A DNA stretch of 64,000 bases from contig NZ_SOPW01000016.1 of the NCBI RefSeq assembly GCF_004402015.1, positions 1-64,000 of the forward strand, read 5' to 3'. The position numbers and the translations under genes were made by a program. The notes below the pieces were generated by a model. The model was not told the DNA's origin. It saw nothing but the letters and a program-made list of their open reading frames with translations, and made no database searches. Shown here in pieces: positions 15,410-25,240 of the stretch. Source of the stretch: Filobacillus milosensis. Its GTDB lineage: Bacteria > Bacillota > Bacilli > Bacillales > Alkalibacillaceae. Positions within the stretch are counted from its first letter, which is position 1, and the number at the start of each line of letters is the position of its first letter.

Positions 15410-16870
15410 ATGAACGAACTAAAACAATTACACAATCAATTTATAAACGGCCAGTGGCGTGATGGATCCAGTGATAGAAAAATGGAAAATCGAAATCCAT
15501 TTGATAATGAATTGTTGGCGACTTATCATGCAGCCTCTAAAGAAGATTTAGATCAAGCTTATGAGACTGCTAAAGAAGCACAAAAAAGCTGGGAAAAAAC
15601 TAACCCTATCGTTCAAAGGGAAGTATTTGAGAAAGCACATCAGTATATTGAGAATAACCATGAAAAAATTGTAGAAGTAATTATTGATGAAATTGGTGGA
15701 ACTCGTTTAAAGGCAGAATTTGAGATTGGATTAGTCATTAATATGATTAAAGAAGCTTCAACATTTCCTTTTAGAATGAATGGTCAAATTCTCCCTTCAC
15801 CAACTGATGGTAAAGAAAATAGAGTTTACCGTGTACCACTTGGCGTTGTAGGGATAATCAGCCCGTTTAACTTTCCATTCTTTCTATCTATGAAATCTGT
15901 TGCACCGGCATTAGGGGCAGGTAATGGTGTCGTCTTAAAGCCTCATGAAGATACCCCGATTACTGGTGGTACCATGATTGCAAAAATCTTTGAAGAAGCT
16001 GGTTTACCTAAAGGATTATTAAATGTTGTTACTACTGAGATTGCCGAAATTGGTGACAATTTTGTTGAACACCCCATCCCCCGTTCAATTTCGTTTACTG
16101 GTTCAACTAAGGTTGGTCGTCATATAGGTAAAGTAGCTGGAGAGAATTTAAAAGAGGTTCACTTAGAATTAGGCGGTAATAGTGCATTAGTTGTGCTAGA
16201 TGATGCAGATATAGATCTAGCCGTAAGTGCAGCTGTCTTTAGTCGTTTTACTCACCAAGGGCAAATTTGTATGTCTGCGAACAGATTAATCGTACATGAA
16301 AAAGTATATGACGAATTTGTGGAAAAATTTGTAGAAAAAGTATCGAGACTTACAACTGGAGATCCCAAGAACTCAAATACAATAATTGGTCCTTTAATCA
16401 ATGAAAGACAAGTACAAAACACTGTACAACTTATTGAAGAGGGTATAAAAGAAGGTGCCAAACCAATAATTCGAGGTAATGTGAATGGAAACATCGTTGA
16501 GCCTGTAGTTTTTGACGAAGTTAAACGTGATATGAAGCTTGCTAAAGCAGAATTATTTGCTCCGGTTGTATCAATAATGAAGGTTTCTAATGATCAAGAG
16601 ATTTTAGAAATTGCGAATGATACATCATATGGACTTAGCGGTGCTATTCACACACAAGACATAGAGCGCGGAGCAGAATTGGCCAAAGAAATGGATACTG
16701 GCATGATTCACATTAATGATGGAACCATCAATGATGAGCCAAACGTTGCATTTGGAGGCATGAAAAATTCTGGGGTAAGTCGTTTAAACGGTGACTGGAG
16801 TTTAGATGCCTTCACAACGACTAAATGGATTTCGGTACAACACACTCGAAAGCAATTCCCATACTCATAA
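15410..16870 (+). CDS. yfmT: Aldehyde dehydrogenase, YfmT-like (aromatic aldehyde)
   Basis: A 486-residue aldehyde dehydrogenase. Motifs are ISPFNFPFFLSMKSVAPALG (cofactor loop), Glu in VHLELGGNSALVVLDDAD and the catalytic Cys in THQGQICMSANRLIVHE. HQGQICMSANR is typical of benzaldehyde/vanillin dehydrogenases, and B. subtilis YfmT is a vanillin dehydrogenase of the same length next to yfmS. The predicted reaction is aromatic aldehyde to acid with NAD. It is transcribed with the chemoreceptor gene, 12 bp apart, and ends in a strong terminator. Confidence 0.9.
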   Translation: MNELKQLHNQFINGQWRDGSSDRKMENRNPFDNELLATYHAASKEDLDQAYETAKEAQKSWEKTNPIVQREVFEKAHQYIENNHEKIVEVIIDEIGGTRLKAEFEIGLVINMIKEASTFPFRMNGQILPSPTDGKENRVYRVPLGVVGIISPFNFPFFLSMKSVAPALGAGNGVVLKPHEDTPITGGTMIAKIFEEAGLPKGLLNVVTTEIAEIGDNFVEHPIPRSISFTGSTKVGRHIGKVAGENLKEVHLELGGNSALVVLDDADIDLAVSAAVFSRFTHQGQICMSANRLIVHEKVYDEFVEKFVEKVSRLTTGDPKNSNTIIGPLINERQVQNTVQLIEEGIKEGAKPIIRGNVNGNIVEPVVFDEVKRDMKLAKAELFAPVVSIMKVSNDQEILEIANDTSYGLSGAIHTQDIERGAELAKEMDTGMIHINDGTINDEPNVAFGGMKNSGVSRLNGDWSLDAFTTTKWISVQHTRKQFPYS

Positions 16871-16900
16871 AATATATTCTCTCTGTTATAAAAATGATAA

Positions 16901-16943
16901 GCTCCCCTTGAAGTAATACTATACTTAAGGGGAGCCATTTTTT
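16901..16943 (+). terminator. Terminator of yfmST operon
   Basis: Nine-pair stem GCTCCCCTT / AAGGGGAGC followed by CATTTTTT. Confidence 0.88.
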
Positions 16944-17045
16944 GTCTAGAGAATTCTATTATCTAACTTTAATAGATAAAGAATATTACAATTAGAGAAG
17001 CATAATTGACATTTCACTTATTTCCAACGTCAACACATTTATATA

Positions 17046-19187
17046 TTATTCTAAAATATTCAACCAATTATAAATAACATATGCTGCTTCTACACGGCTT
17101 GTTGATGAAAATGGTTTGAATTGGCCATTAGGATAGCCCTCTACCAACCCAAGCGCGTGACCTTGTAAAATCGCACTTTTCGCCCAACTAAAACTATAAG
17201 CGTCACTAAATACAGATTTTTCAGAAGGTGTAACTTCATCATTTGTTACGTACTTATAAGCTCGAGTTAGCACAGTAATCATTTCTGCACGTGTCATACT
17301 ACCGTTTGGAACGAATTTATCTTCAGTTCGTCCAGCTATAATACCCGCATCATATGCAGCATCTATAGCCGCTGCACGATCGCCTTCTACATCTGTAAAG
17401 TGGATGTTACCATCACTTTCAAGTTCTAGAGCATTATTTAATAATTGAACAAACTCTGCTCTTGTGACTGGTTTATTACGATTGAATTTCCCTTCATAAA
17501 CACCTTTGAAAACACCTTGTTCAGCCAGTTCATAAAGAACTTTATATGCCTGGTCCGAAGCAGAAATATCACTAAATGGTAATTCTAGCTCGACTTCAGA
17601 TATACGTCCTTCTTCTCTATATTCAATAGGTCCTTCAAGAGTTTTTATATAATCTACTGTAGCATCTAAGTCCGTTGGTCCAACTACCATGTTTTCTGAT
17701 AGTTTTTCAATTTCACTATCTGTATCACCATACATATAGTTATTTACCACTACTGTATAATTTTCATCTGGGTCAATTTTCGTGCCATCTGGTAAATAAA
17801 TGTTAACTACTTCTTGTGTCGCATCTTGCCAAGTATAGTTGAAACCAGCAACACTGTAGTCTGGACCGTATTGTTCGCTAATTTGATTGTTCAACACTTG
17901 TTCAAGATCTGCACCAGTTAATTCAACCTTGTTCAATACGTTTCCAAACGGTTGAACTGTGAACACTTCACCGTAAGTTATATCACCTTGGTCAATATTC
18001 GCACGAATACCGCCACCGTTCATAAGAGCGAAGTCAGCATCCATTGCCCACTTCATGCCATCGGCGATTAAATTACCTAAAGCATTGTCTCCAACTTCAC
18101 CACGCTCGGCATAACCACCAATTAATTCTGTTTTCGCTTCACCTATAACTTCGTTTTTAATTTCAGCCACTTTATCTTCATATTTTTGAAGAATAGCTGC
18201 TACCTCTTCATTTGGTTCCATTCCATGTTGAGCAACTGTTACAATCTCAGCTTTAGCATCAACAATGTCACCTGTTGTCGCATTAATTTTCAAATCAACA
18301 TCTGAAAAAGCCGTACCATATGAATAAGCTTGAACGATTAGTTTTCCATCTACATAACCATTATTCTCAACATGATTATGCGCTGCAAAAATCACATCAA
18401 CTTCATCATCTACATTATTTGCAATACGAGCTGCATCACCTGTTATTGTTTCACCTTCTTGGAAACCAGGGTTGTGTGCTAATACAACAATTGATTTTAC
18501 ACCTTGCTCTTTTAATTCTGGGACGTACTTATTAATGGCTTCAACTTCATCAGTAAATTCAACGTTCTCATTACCTTCTTTTATAACCATGTTAGGCGTT
18601 TCAGTCGTTACAACACCGATGAAACCAATTTTTTGTCCGCCTACTTCCTTTACTACATAAGGGTCAATCAATAATTCCTTAGTATCTTTATACTGTACGT
18701 TCGCAGCAACATTCGCGAAGTCCATGCCATCATAACCCTCAGTACCATTCGGGTGGTCACCACCATTAATCATACGTAGCAGCTCATCCACACCCTCATC
18801 AAATTCGTGGTTACCTAGAGTTCCAACATCCATTCCCATCGCTTCCATAATTTCTACTGTTGGTTCATCTTGAAAAGCTGCAGAAACTAATGGACTACCA
18901 CCAATCATATCACCCGAGTTTACAACTAAAGTATTCTCTGGGTTATCTGCTTCTCTTTCCTTCAAGTAAGAGGCTAGGTAATCCGCTCGTCCAGCTGGAT
19001 CCTCTTCACCATCTCCATCGAAATCAGCAAAGTAACTCTCATAATCAATTTGACCATGTAAGTCATTTACACCTAAAAGTTGAACTGATACATAATCGTC
19101 ATCCTCTGCATACAAACTACCGATTGGTAGAATGATAGAAAATGACATAAAAATTAAGAAAAACTTCTTCTTCATTAATTTTTTCAT
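17046..19187 (-). CDS. SLH-anchored 5'-nucleotidase / cyclic phosphodiesterase
   Basis: A 713-residue secreted protein. A signal peptide (KKFFLIFMSFSIILPIGSLYA) precedes a metallophosphatase domain with GVNDLHGQ, NSGDMIGGSP, TLGNHEFDEG and VIFAAHNHVENNG metal-ligand motifs (about 30-310). The 5'-nucleotidase C-terminal domain follows (DNALGNLIADGMKWA, MNGGGIRANID; about 340-520), then three SLH repeats (about 535-713). It would release phosphate and nucleosides from nucleotides at the cell wall. The SLH repeats bind pyruvylated secondary wall polymer. The wild-type NHE and HNH motifs suggest activity. The mature protein is very acidic, as expected for an extracellular protein of a halophile. 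Confidence 0.93.
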   Translation of the reverse strand: MKKLMKKKFFLIFMSFSIILPIGSLYAEDDDYVSVQLLGVNDLHGQIDYESYFADFDGDGEEDPAGRADYLASYLKEREADNPENTLVVNSGDMIGGSPLVSAAFQDEPTVEIMEAMGMDVGTLGNHEFDEGVDELLRMINGGDHPNGTEGYDGMDFANVAANVQYKDTKELLIDPYVVKEVGGQKIGFIGVVTTETPNMVIKEGNENVEFTDEVEAINKYVPELKEQGVKSIVVLAHNPGFQEGETITGDAARIANNVDDEVDVIFAAHNHVENNGYVDGKLIVQAYSYGTAFSDVDLKINATTGDIVDAKAEIVTVAQHGMEPNEEVAAILQKYEDKVAEIKNEVIGEAKTELIGGYAERGEVGDNALGNLIADGMKWAMDADFALMNGGGIRANIDQGDITYGEVFTVQPFGNVLNKVELTGADLEQVLNNQISEQYGPDYSVAGFNYTWQDATQEVVNIYLPDGTKIDPDENYTVVVNNYMYGDTDSEIEKLSENMVVGPTDLDATVDYIKTLEGPIEYREEGRISEVELELPFSDISASDQAYKVLYELAEQGVFKGVYEGKFNRNKPVTRAEFVQLLNNALELESDGNIHFTDVEGDRAAAIDAAYDAGIIAGRTEDKFVPNGSMTRAEMITVLTRAYKYVTNDEVTPSEKSVFSDAYSFSWAKSAILQGHALGLVEGYPNGQFKPFSSTSRVEAAYVIYNWLNILE

Positions 19188-19312
19188 CCCCTATTTCCCC
19201 TTTCTATGTAACATATCACTATAAATATAACATACTAATCTATCAAATATTGTTAATTTAATGTAAATTAATCCAATATCACTAGCAAATATTACAAAAA
19301 ATTTTGGGGTAT

Positions 19313-19340
19313 AAAAAAAGGCCCACCAATTTGGCGAGCC
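19313..19340 (-). terminator. Terminator after small membrane gene
   Basis: Minus-strand stem GGCTCGCC / GGTGGGCC (two wobble pairs), then seven T residues. Confidence 0.8.
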
Positions 19341-19352
19341 GTTTTGACATTA

Positions 19353-19517
19353 TTAGCGATGTCCTACTTCTACTTCCATGTCTAGTCCGTTTGAAACTTC
19401 ATTTATCTGAAGGGTTGATTTCTTTCTCTTAATGAGAGAAATAACCTTATCTGCTGCGTATAGTACTAGGAAAGTTAAGAACACTGATAAAGATACAAAG
19501 ATAAGAGATGTTTCCAT
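19353..19517 (-). CDS. Small single-pass membrane protein (54 aa)
   Basis: ATG 19517 opens METSLIFVSLSVFLTFLVLY, a single helix, followed by KRKK and an acidic tail ending EVEVGHR. It has its own strong terminator and a G-rich site upstream (GGGGATGAGGGG), which supports expression. The organisation mirrors the 48-residue protein at 3803. No known family is recognised. Possible roles are regulation of a membrane complex or stress response, but this is speculation. Confidence 0.6.
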   Translation of the reverse strand: METSLIFVSLSVFLTFLVLYAADKVISLIKRKKSTLQINEVSNGLDMEVEVGHR

Positions 19518-19787
19518 GCCCCTCATCCCCTTCCATTAAAAATTGTGATTTATTATCATTTACAAGTATATAATATCAAATTTTACGGTAATTACAACCT
19601 TAAATATAAAATTCTTTTATAAATTTATGTATTCTTACACATATAAGCATATACTTCATTTTTAAAAATGCTTTAAAGTTATAAAGTGTTGAATTTTTCT
19701 GATTTTAGAAATGGCTTCATACTGCCTTCTCACCGTTTTTCATAAAGACAATATTGATAAACTAATTGTTGAACCGCCAGTAAACCA

Positions 19788-19822
19788 TAAAAAAACCTAG
19801 CCGTATTATCTACGACTAGGTT
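19788..19822 (-). terminator. Terminator of S9 peptidase gene
   Basis: Minus-strand stem AACCTAGTCG / CGGCTAGGTT followed by six T residues. The 270 bp from here to the small membrane gene contain no recognisable feature. Confidence 0.85.
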
Positions 19823-19835
19823 TAAATAAGCACCT

Positions 19836-21614
19836 TTATACATATTGCTCGAAGAATTCGAGTACTTTTTTATAGACTTTAATTTCATTTTCTTTCTTAG
19901 AAAAACCGTGGCCCTCATCATCGAGCACTAAGTACTCTACTTCAGTTCCTTGTTTTTCTAACGCTTCTACGATTTGATCCGATTCCGCTTTAACGACTCG
20001 CGGATCCTTCGCGCCTTGAATAACGAGCATCGGCTTCGTCATTGATTCTAAGTAAGTTGTTGGTGAGTCCTCTTCAAATTTTTCTTTATCCTTCTCTGGA
20101 TCTCCTACCCACTGTTTCATCATCGGTTTCCAGTGTTCTGGCACCGTATTAACGAAGCTAAATAGATTACTTACACCAAAGATATCGACGACAGCTTTGA
20201 AATATTCTGGGTGGCGTCCGTGTAATAGTAGTGCCATATATCCACCGTAGCTTCCACCCATTAAGAAGATTTTATCGCGGTTAGCATAACCATTCTTGAT
20301 CAACCACTCTAATCCTTCAACATTATCTAGACGCGGCCCATGTCCCCAGTCACCTTCAATTACTTTTGTGAACTTCAAGCCATAACCGGTTGAACCACGG
20401 AAGTTCGGAGTGAAGATACTGTATCCTTGATAGATTAAGAACTGGAATAGCGCACGGAAGAACGAACGTTCCGCTGCTTGTGGTCCACCGTGCGGCCATA
20501 AGATGACATGACCATTATCGTTTTCAGGCTTTGCACGGAAGAACATTGCTTCAATTTCCGTTCCATCAAACGAAGGATAATTCACAATCTCTGGGTCTAC
20601 CATTTCTTCTTTAGCCACGCCAGGAACTCCATAATTCGTCATCTGTTCCCATTTACCGTTAGCATATTTATAAATGTTAAAAGGTACCGTCGCTGAACGA
20701 CCCATTAAATAGACATTCCCTGACTTAGCTACTTTAACTTGCTCAATAACACTTACTGGGGCATCAAGTTCCTCAAGCGTACCGTTTTCTAAGTCATATC
20801 GGTAGAATGAGTCCACGACACCTTTTACACCTACTAGATAAAGAGAGTTTGATGATTCATCATATTTAACATCCGTTAATGCCTCTTTTTCTAATTCTTT
20901 TACTTTCTTAAATTCCTTTGTCTCTAAATTATATTTTGCAAGATAAGAGAAATCAGCATTATAAGTCGTCGTAAAATAGATTTCTGTTTCAGAAACAAAT
21001 TCCAATCCACTAAATGTATGCTGTTCATCTGTCTCTGGCGTTAATCGGTGGTGTTCTCCTTTATAGATCGCAAAGGCTAACTGCGAGGTATTAGCGAACA
21101 TTTTTAAATAAGTAAAACTAGATTCATCAGGGCTCTTTTTCGCTAAATAAGTTGGTGCGCCTTCACCTTCAAGAAAGATTTCTTCCTTGTCATTTTCAAT
21201 ATCATAGACATAAGATTTTAATAAAGTCTGGTCTTCTTTATTTGATGTGTAATAAACCTTTTTCCCATCATTTGAAACCATCGGCATCATGTGACGGTGC
21301 CCTTCTGATGTACGCACGGGCTTGAGCTCACCGCCTTGAGGTGGAATAGCGTATAGCTGCGTATTTTCATCACCATCTTGATCTGATTCTAATAATATAA
21401 ACTCACCATTTTTATCATATTGTAGTGATCCCGTGCTTTGATTATGGAATGTTAATGGATACGGAAAAGTGTTTGGTAAATCCATGGCCCATAGATTATA
21501 TTTACCATTTAAATTTGTTGAAAATGCAATTTGCGATTCGTCAGGACTCACCGCAAATCCTTGAATGCCAAACGTTTGAAAAAATAGTTCTACATCTGGT
21601 TTTTTAAATTTCAT
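19836..21614 (-). CDS. S9-family prolyl oligopeptidase-type peptidase
   Basis: A 592-residue cytosolic serine peptidase. Residues 1-330 are WD/PD40-like beta-propeller blades (SPDESQIAFSTNLNGKYNLW, VSNDGKKVYYTSNKED). Residues 345-592 are an alpha/beta hydrolase with oxyanion HGGP (LWPHGGPQAAERSF), nucleophile GGSYGGYM, Asp in QGAKDPRV and His in DEGHGFSKKEN. It probably trims short or acylated peptides, like acylaminoacyl peptidases of the YuxL group. AGGGGAGG lies nine bases before ATG 21614. Monocistronic. Confidence 0.92.
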   Translation of the reverse strand: MKFKKPDVELFFQTFGIQGFAVSPDESQIAFSTNLNGKYNLWAMDLPNTFPYPLTFHNQSTGSLQYDKNGEFILLESDQDGDENTQLYAIPPQGGELKPVRTSEGHRHMMPMVSNDGKKVYYTSNKEDQTLLKSYVYDIENDKEEIFLEGEGAPTYLAKKSPDESSFTYLKMFANTSQLAFAIYKGEHHRLTPETDEQHTFSGLEFVSETEIYFTTTYNADFSYLAKYNLETKEFKKVKELEKEALTDVKYDESSNSLYLVGVKGVVDSFYRYDLENGTLEELDAPVSVIEQVKVAKSGNVYLMGRSATVPFNIYKYANGKWEQMTNYGVPGVAKEEMVDPEIVNYPSFDGTEIEAMFFRAKPENDNGHVILWPHGGPQAAERSFFRALFQFLIYQGYSIFTPNFRGSTGYGLKFTKVIEGDWGHGPRLDNVEGLEWLIKNGYANRDKIFLMGGSYGGYMALLLHGRHPEYFKAVVDIFGVSNLFSFVNTVPEHWKPMMKQWVGDPEKDKEKFEEDSPTTYLESMTKPMLVIQGAKDPRVVKAESDQIVEALEKQGTEVEYLVLDDEGHGFSKKENEIKVYKKVLEFFEQYV

Positions 21615-21757
21615 TAAGTTATGCCTCCCCTTTAATTTGCTCTACATAACTTATTTCGCTAAAAAATCTTAAAATCCTACGACAATCGAAATATTTTTTG
21701 TGGTTTATTTTTGGGAAAAATAGGTAATATGTAGATTATAGAATGGAGGTTTCAATC

Positions 21758-22870
21758 ATGACTAGACTGACACTCATCATCTGCACCTTTTTACTCGTAA
21801 CAGCTTGTACAAGCAAGACCTCTGGCGACAATTCTTTAGAAACAAGTAAAGGTGTAGTAGCTAATACTCAATTAGAAGAAAAAGCGCCAATAAGATTAAA
21901 TGAAGAAGATCGTGTGACATTAGTTGAGAAGCTAGCGATCCCATGGTCTATTGATAAACATGAAGAAACCTTCTATGTTACTGAACGGACGGGTCGATTA
22001 CTTGAAATTAATGAACGTGGAGAGATAAATGAACAAGAACTTATTCTATCTCATGAGGTATTACCTTATGGCGAGGGTGGTTTATTAGGTTTTGTCTTAG
22101 CGCCAGATTTTGAAGAATCAAAACAAGCCTATGTCTATCATACGTATCAACATGACAATCAAATTCTTAATCGTGTTGTGCTATTAGAAAAAAATTATAA
22201 TCAATGGGAAGAGGTCAATGTCATCATTGAAGGCATACCAGGAGCTCAATACCATAATGGTGGGCGTTTAGAAATTGGGTCAGACAATAAATTGTATGTC
22301 ACTACGGGGGATGCAATTAATCGAATGCAGGCTCAAAATTTAGACAGTTTAGCTGGTAAAATTCTAAGAGTAAACTTAGATGGGTCCATACCTGAAGATA
22401 ATCCATTTCGAGGATCTTTTATTTATTCATACGGGCATCGTAACCCACAAGGAATGACTTGGGATGAAAATGGCACCATGTATAGTTCAGAACACGGAAA
22501 CAGTGCTCATGATGAGATTAACATCATTAAATCTGGTGGTAATTATGGTTGGCCATTAATTGAAGGCGATCAGGAGCGCCAAGGAATGATTAGTCCAATT
22601 TACCATACTGGCAACAATACATGGGCCCCATCAGGAATGGATTATTACAATGGCAAGCTATACATTGCAGGGCTTCGAGGTTCAAAAATTATATCTTATG
22701 ATATAGAGACAGGAAAGGCTGTAACCTCCTACGAAGACAGCGGGCGTATGCGTGATATCTACATCAAAAATGGATATTTATATACCATTACAAGTAACCG
22801 CGATGGACGAGGTAATCCTGATGAAAATGACGACCAGTTATTACGATTAAAATTAAAAGGTGAATCATAA
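21758..22870 (+). CDS. PQQ-type glucose/sorbosone dehydrogenase-like lipoprotein
   Basis: A 370-residue lipoprotein: RLTLIICTFLLVTACTSK carries a lipobox (VTAC). The mature part is a six-bladed beta-propeller of the glucose/sorbosone dehydrogenase family (YliI/Asd group) with YGEGGLLGFVLAPDF, YHNGGRLEIGSDNKLYVTTG and SYGHRNPQGMTWDENG. Family members oxidise aldose sugars with PQQ outside the membrane. Bacillaceae generally do not make PQQ, so cofactor use is uncertain. ATG 21758 follows TGGAGG. Confidence 0.88.
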   Translation: MTRLTLIICTFLLVTACTSKTSGDNSLETSKGVVANTQLEEKAPIRLNEEDRVTLVEKLAIPWSIDKHEETFYVTERTGRLLEINERGEINEQELILSHEVLPYGEGGLLGFVLAPDFEESKQAYVYHTYQHDNQILNRVVLLEKNYNQWEEVNVIIEGIPGAQYHNGGRLEIGSDNKLYVTTGDAINRMQAQNLDSLAGKILRVNLDGSIPEDNPFRGSFIYSYGHRNPQGMTWDENGTMYSSEHGNSAHDEINIIKSGGNYGWPLIEGDQERQGMISPIYHTGNNTWAPSGMDYYNGKLYIAGLRGSKIISYDIETGKAVTSYEDSGRMRDIYIKNGYLYTITSNRDGRGNPDENDDQLLRLKLKGES

Positions 22871-22874
22871 ATAA

Positions 22875-22910
22875 AGAGGCGTCTCCAAATGAGGTACGCC
22901 TCTCTTTATG
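22875..22910 (+). terminator. Terminator after sugar dehydrogenase-like gene
   Basis: Stem AGAGGCGT / ACGCCTCT followed by CTTTATGTTT; the T-tract is weak. Confidence 0.6.
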
Positions 22911-22914
22911 TTTA

Positions 22915-23119
22915 TGGCGAGTAAATGGGTAGTAGTGGCGAGAGATCCACCCCGCAGCAGTTGGGTTTAGTTCATTTAAAAAGTCATCCATTCCAACTGG
23001 TCGTTGAACGACAAGCACTAAAACTGCAACTTGTTCTGGGTATTTTCTGCATAATATCTTTTATACAAAACGCCTAATGATTGCCCGACAAGAATAGCGA
23101 GTTCGTCGATGCCCTTTGA
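22915..23119 (-). pseudogene. Alpha/beta-hydrolase remnant with frameshift
   Basis: Minus-strand frame 1 reads GIDELAILVGQSLGVLYKRY then YAE, an alpha/beta-hydrolase nucleophile elbow (GQSLG). One base out of frame it continues KYPEQVAVLVLVVQRPVGMD, the usual strand that follows. The two parts join if one base is restored in GCAGAAAATACCC. No upstream start or N-terminal domain and no C-terminal catalytic His region are seen, so this is a decayed fragment. It fills most of the 385-bp gap before the thiolase promoter. Confidence 0.5.
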
Positions 23120-23236
23120 AATTCATTCACTATATTTTTTGGAGACTACTTAAGATCATTCGAATTACGTAGCTTTCCCCACCTCTCAAGGATTGAATTC
23201 TTGTACGTCTAAGGGCTGATTTTTTGTGTGATTTTT

Positions 23237-23265
23237 TTCAGATAATTTTAATAATTTGTTATAAT
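23237..23265 (+). promoter_or_regulatory. Promoter of thiolase operon
   Basis: TTCAGA (weak -35) at 23237, 17-bp spacer, TATAAT at 23260-23265, 31 bp before the start codon. Confidence 0.55.
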
Positions 23266-23296
23266 TAAAACACGTACAAAAGAGAGGGGTATCATC

Positions 23297-24448
23297 ATGC
23301 GAGAAGTAGTTATTGTAGAAGCTGTGCGAACGCCGGTTGGACGTCGCAAAGGTTTATTAAGTCATATGAGAGCGGATGATTTAGCCGCATTAGCATTAAA
23401 AGAAGTGGTGGAAAGAGCTGGTGTCGACCCAAGTCATGTAGAGGATGTCATTATGGGTTGTGTATCTCAAGTTGGAGAGCAAGCTGCAGATATCGGAAGA
23501 GTGGCAGCTCTAATTGCGGGATATCCAATTGAGGTTCCTGGTACAACACTTGATCGTCAATGTGGTTCAAGTCAACAAGCGGTACATTTTGCATCACAAG
23601 CTATATTAAGTGGCGATATGGATGTCGTTGTTGCAGCAGGGATTGAAAATATGTCGCGTGTTCCAATGTTCTCAAACATGAATGGCGCTTCATTCAGCCC
23701 AAAATTAACAGAGAAGTATGAAATGATTAACCAGGGATTATCTGCCGAACGAATTGCTGAAAAATGGGGATATTCGAGAGAGCAACTAGATGAATTTTCT
23801 TATGAAAGTCATCAAAAAGCTATTAAAGCTCAAGAAGAAGGACGATTTGAAAAAGAAACGTTCCCAATAGAAGTGACGCTTGAAGATGGATCAACTCAAA
23901 CGATCACAGCAGATGAAGGTCCACGTCGCGAAACAACGCCTGAAAAATTAGGTGAACTAAACCCTGTTTTTAAAGAAGACGGCGTGATTCACGCGGGAAA
24001 TGCGAGTCAAATAAGTGATGGTTCGGCAGCGTTATTACTCATGTCGCGAGAAAAAGCTGATGAACTTGGTTTAAAACCTAAATTCAGAATCGTTGCCCGT
24101 ACTGTTGTAGGTTCAGATCCAACCCTCATGTTAACAGGACCAATTCCAGCAACTGAAAAAGTGCTTAAGAAAGCTGGATTGAAAATTGACGATATTGATT
24201 TATTTGAAGTGAATGAGGCATTCGCTCCCGTACCATTAGCTTGGTTAGATGAAACAGGGGCAGACCCTAAGAAGTTAAATGTAAACGGTGGGGCTATCGC
24301 GCTTGGCCACCCGTTAGGTGCTAGTGGAGCTAAATTAATGACGACACTAGTCTATGAACTTGAGCGCACTGGTGGACGTTATGGTTTACAAACAATGTGT
24401 GAAGGTCATGGAATGGCAAACGCGACAATCATTGAACGAATCGATTAA
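23297..24448 (+). CDS. Acetyl-CoA acyltransferase (thiolase)
   Basis: A 383-residue thiolase. Acyl-accepting Cys is in LDRQCGSSQQAVHFASQAI near residue 89, His in NVNGGAIALGHPLGASGAK and the second catalytic Cys in MCEGHGMANATI near the C-terminus. It catalyses CoA-dependent cleavage of 3-ketoacyl-CoA, the last step of beta-oxidation, or the reverse acetyl-CoA condensation. It is followed by a hydroxyacyl-CoA dehydrogenase-type SDR 19 bp downstream. It faces the acyl-CoA dehydrogenase operon ending at 25520, so the region holds a nearly complete degradation set. GAGAGGGG precedes ATG 23297. Confidence 0.94.
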   Translation: MREVVIVEAVRTPVGRRKGLLSHMRADDLAALALKEVVERAGVDPSHVEDVIMGCVSQVGEQAADIGRVAALIAGYPIEVPGTTLDRQCGSSQQAVHFASQAILSGDMDVVVAAGIENMSRVPMFSNMNGASFSPKLTEKYEMINQGLSAERIAEKWGYSREQLDEFSYESHQKAIKAQEEGRFEKETFPIEVTLEDGSTQTITADEGPRRETTPEKLGELNPVFKEDGVIHAGNASQISDGSAALLLMSREKADELGLKPKFRIVARTVVGSDPTLMLTGPIPATEKVLKKAGLKIDDIDLFEVNEAFAPVPLAWLDETGADPKKLNVNGGAIALGHPLGASGAKLMTTLVYELERTGGRYGLQTMCEGHGMANATIIERID

Positions 24449-24466
24449 TAGATAGGAGGAATGATC

Positions 24467-25237
24467 TTGGATATTGAAAAGAAGGTAGGGTTAGTGACTG
24501 GAGGAGCATCAGGGTTAGGCGAAGCTACGGTAAGAAACCTTGTTAAAAATGGCGCGAAAGTTGTTATAGCTGATTTACAAGAAGAAAAAGGTCGTGCCTT
24601 AGAAGGTGAACTAGGTGCTGAACGGGCTATATTTGTAAAAACTGATGTGACCGATGAAGCAAGTGTTCAAGAAACTTTAAAACAGACAAAAGAAGAATTC
24701 GGCCAGTTACATTTGGTCGTAAATTGTGCCGGTATCGGAGCTGCCAAGAAAACAATTAGTAGTAAAGGGGTTCATGATCTAGAATCCTTCCAAAAGGTTA
24801 TTCAAGTCAACCTTGTAGGAACTTTTAATATGATTCGGTTAGCGGCGGATGTGATGACGTCAAATGAACCGAGCGAAGAAGGCGAGCGTGGAGTTATTAT
24901 TAATACCGCTTCAGTAGCAGCGTATGAAGGTCAAGTCGGTCAAGCGGCATACAGTGCTTCTAAAGGTGGGATTGTCGGAATGACGATGCCAATTGCTCGT
25001 GACTTATCGCCACATGGCATTCGTGTGATGACTATTGCTCCTGGATTGTTTGACACACCACTTTTTGCTTCACTACCGGAAAAAGCGCGTGAAGCTCTTG
25101 GTGCGATGACACCATTCCCATCTCGTTTAGGTTATCCAACAGAATATGCGAAGCTTGCTGAAAGCATTATAGAAAACCCAATGTTGAACGGAGAAGTGAT
25201 CCGACTAGACGGTGCCATTCGTATGCAACCAAAATAA
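24467..25237 (+). CDS. SDR 3-hydroxyacyl-CoA dehydrogenase (HSD10-like)
   Basis: A 256-residue short-chain dehydrogenase. TGGASGLG binds NAD near residue 11, NCAG is intact, the catalytic Ser lies in [12 protein letters not shown] and YSASK is the active site. The long loop [20 protein letters not shown], the [20 protein letters not shown] stretch and the C-terminal [14 protein letters not shown] match type II 3-hydroxyacyl-CoA dehydrogenases. It should produce the 3-ketoacyl-CoA used by the thiolase. TTG 24467 gives seven bases to AGGAGG; ATG 24461 would be only one base from it, so TTG is preferred. Confidence 0.88.
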   Translation: MDIEKKVGLVTGGASGLGEATVRNLVKNGAKVVIADLQEEKGRALEGELGAERAIFVKTDVTDEASVQETLKQTKEEFGQLHLVVNCAGIGAAKKTISSKGVHDLESFQKVIQVNLVGTFNMIRLAADVMTSNEPSEEGERGVIINTASVAAYEGQVGQAAYSASKGGIVGMTMPIARDLSPHGIRVMTIAPGLFDTPLFASLPEKAREALGAMTPFPSRLGYPTEYAKLAESIIENPMLNGEVIRLDGAIRMQPK

Positions 25238-25240
25238 AAT

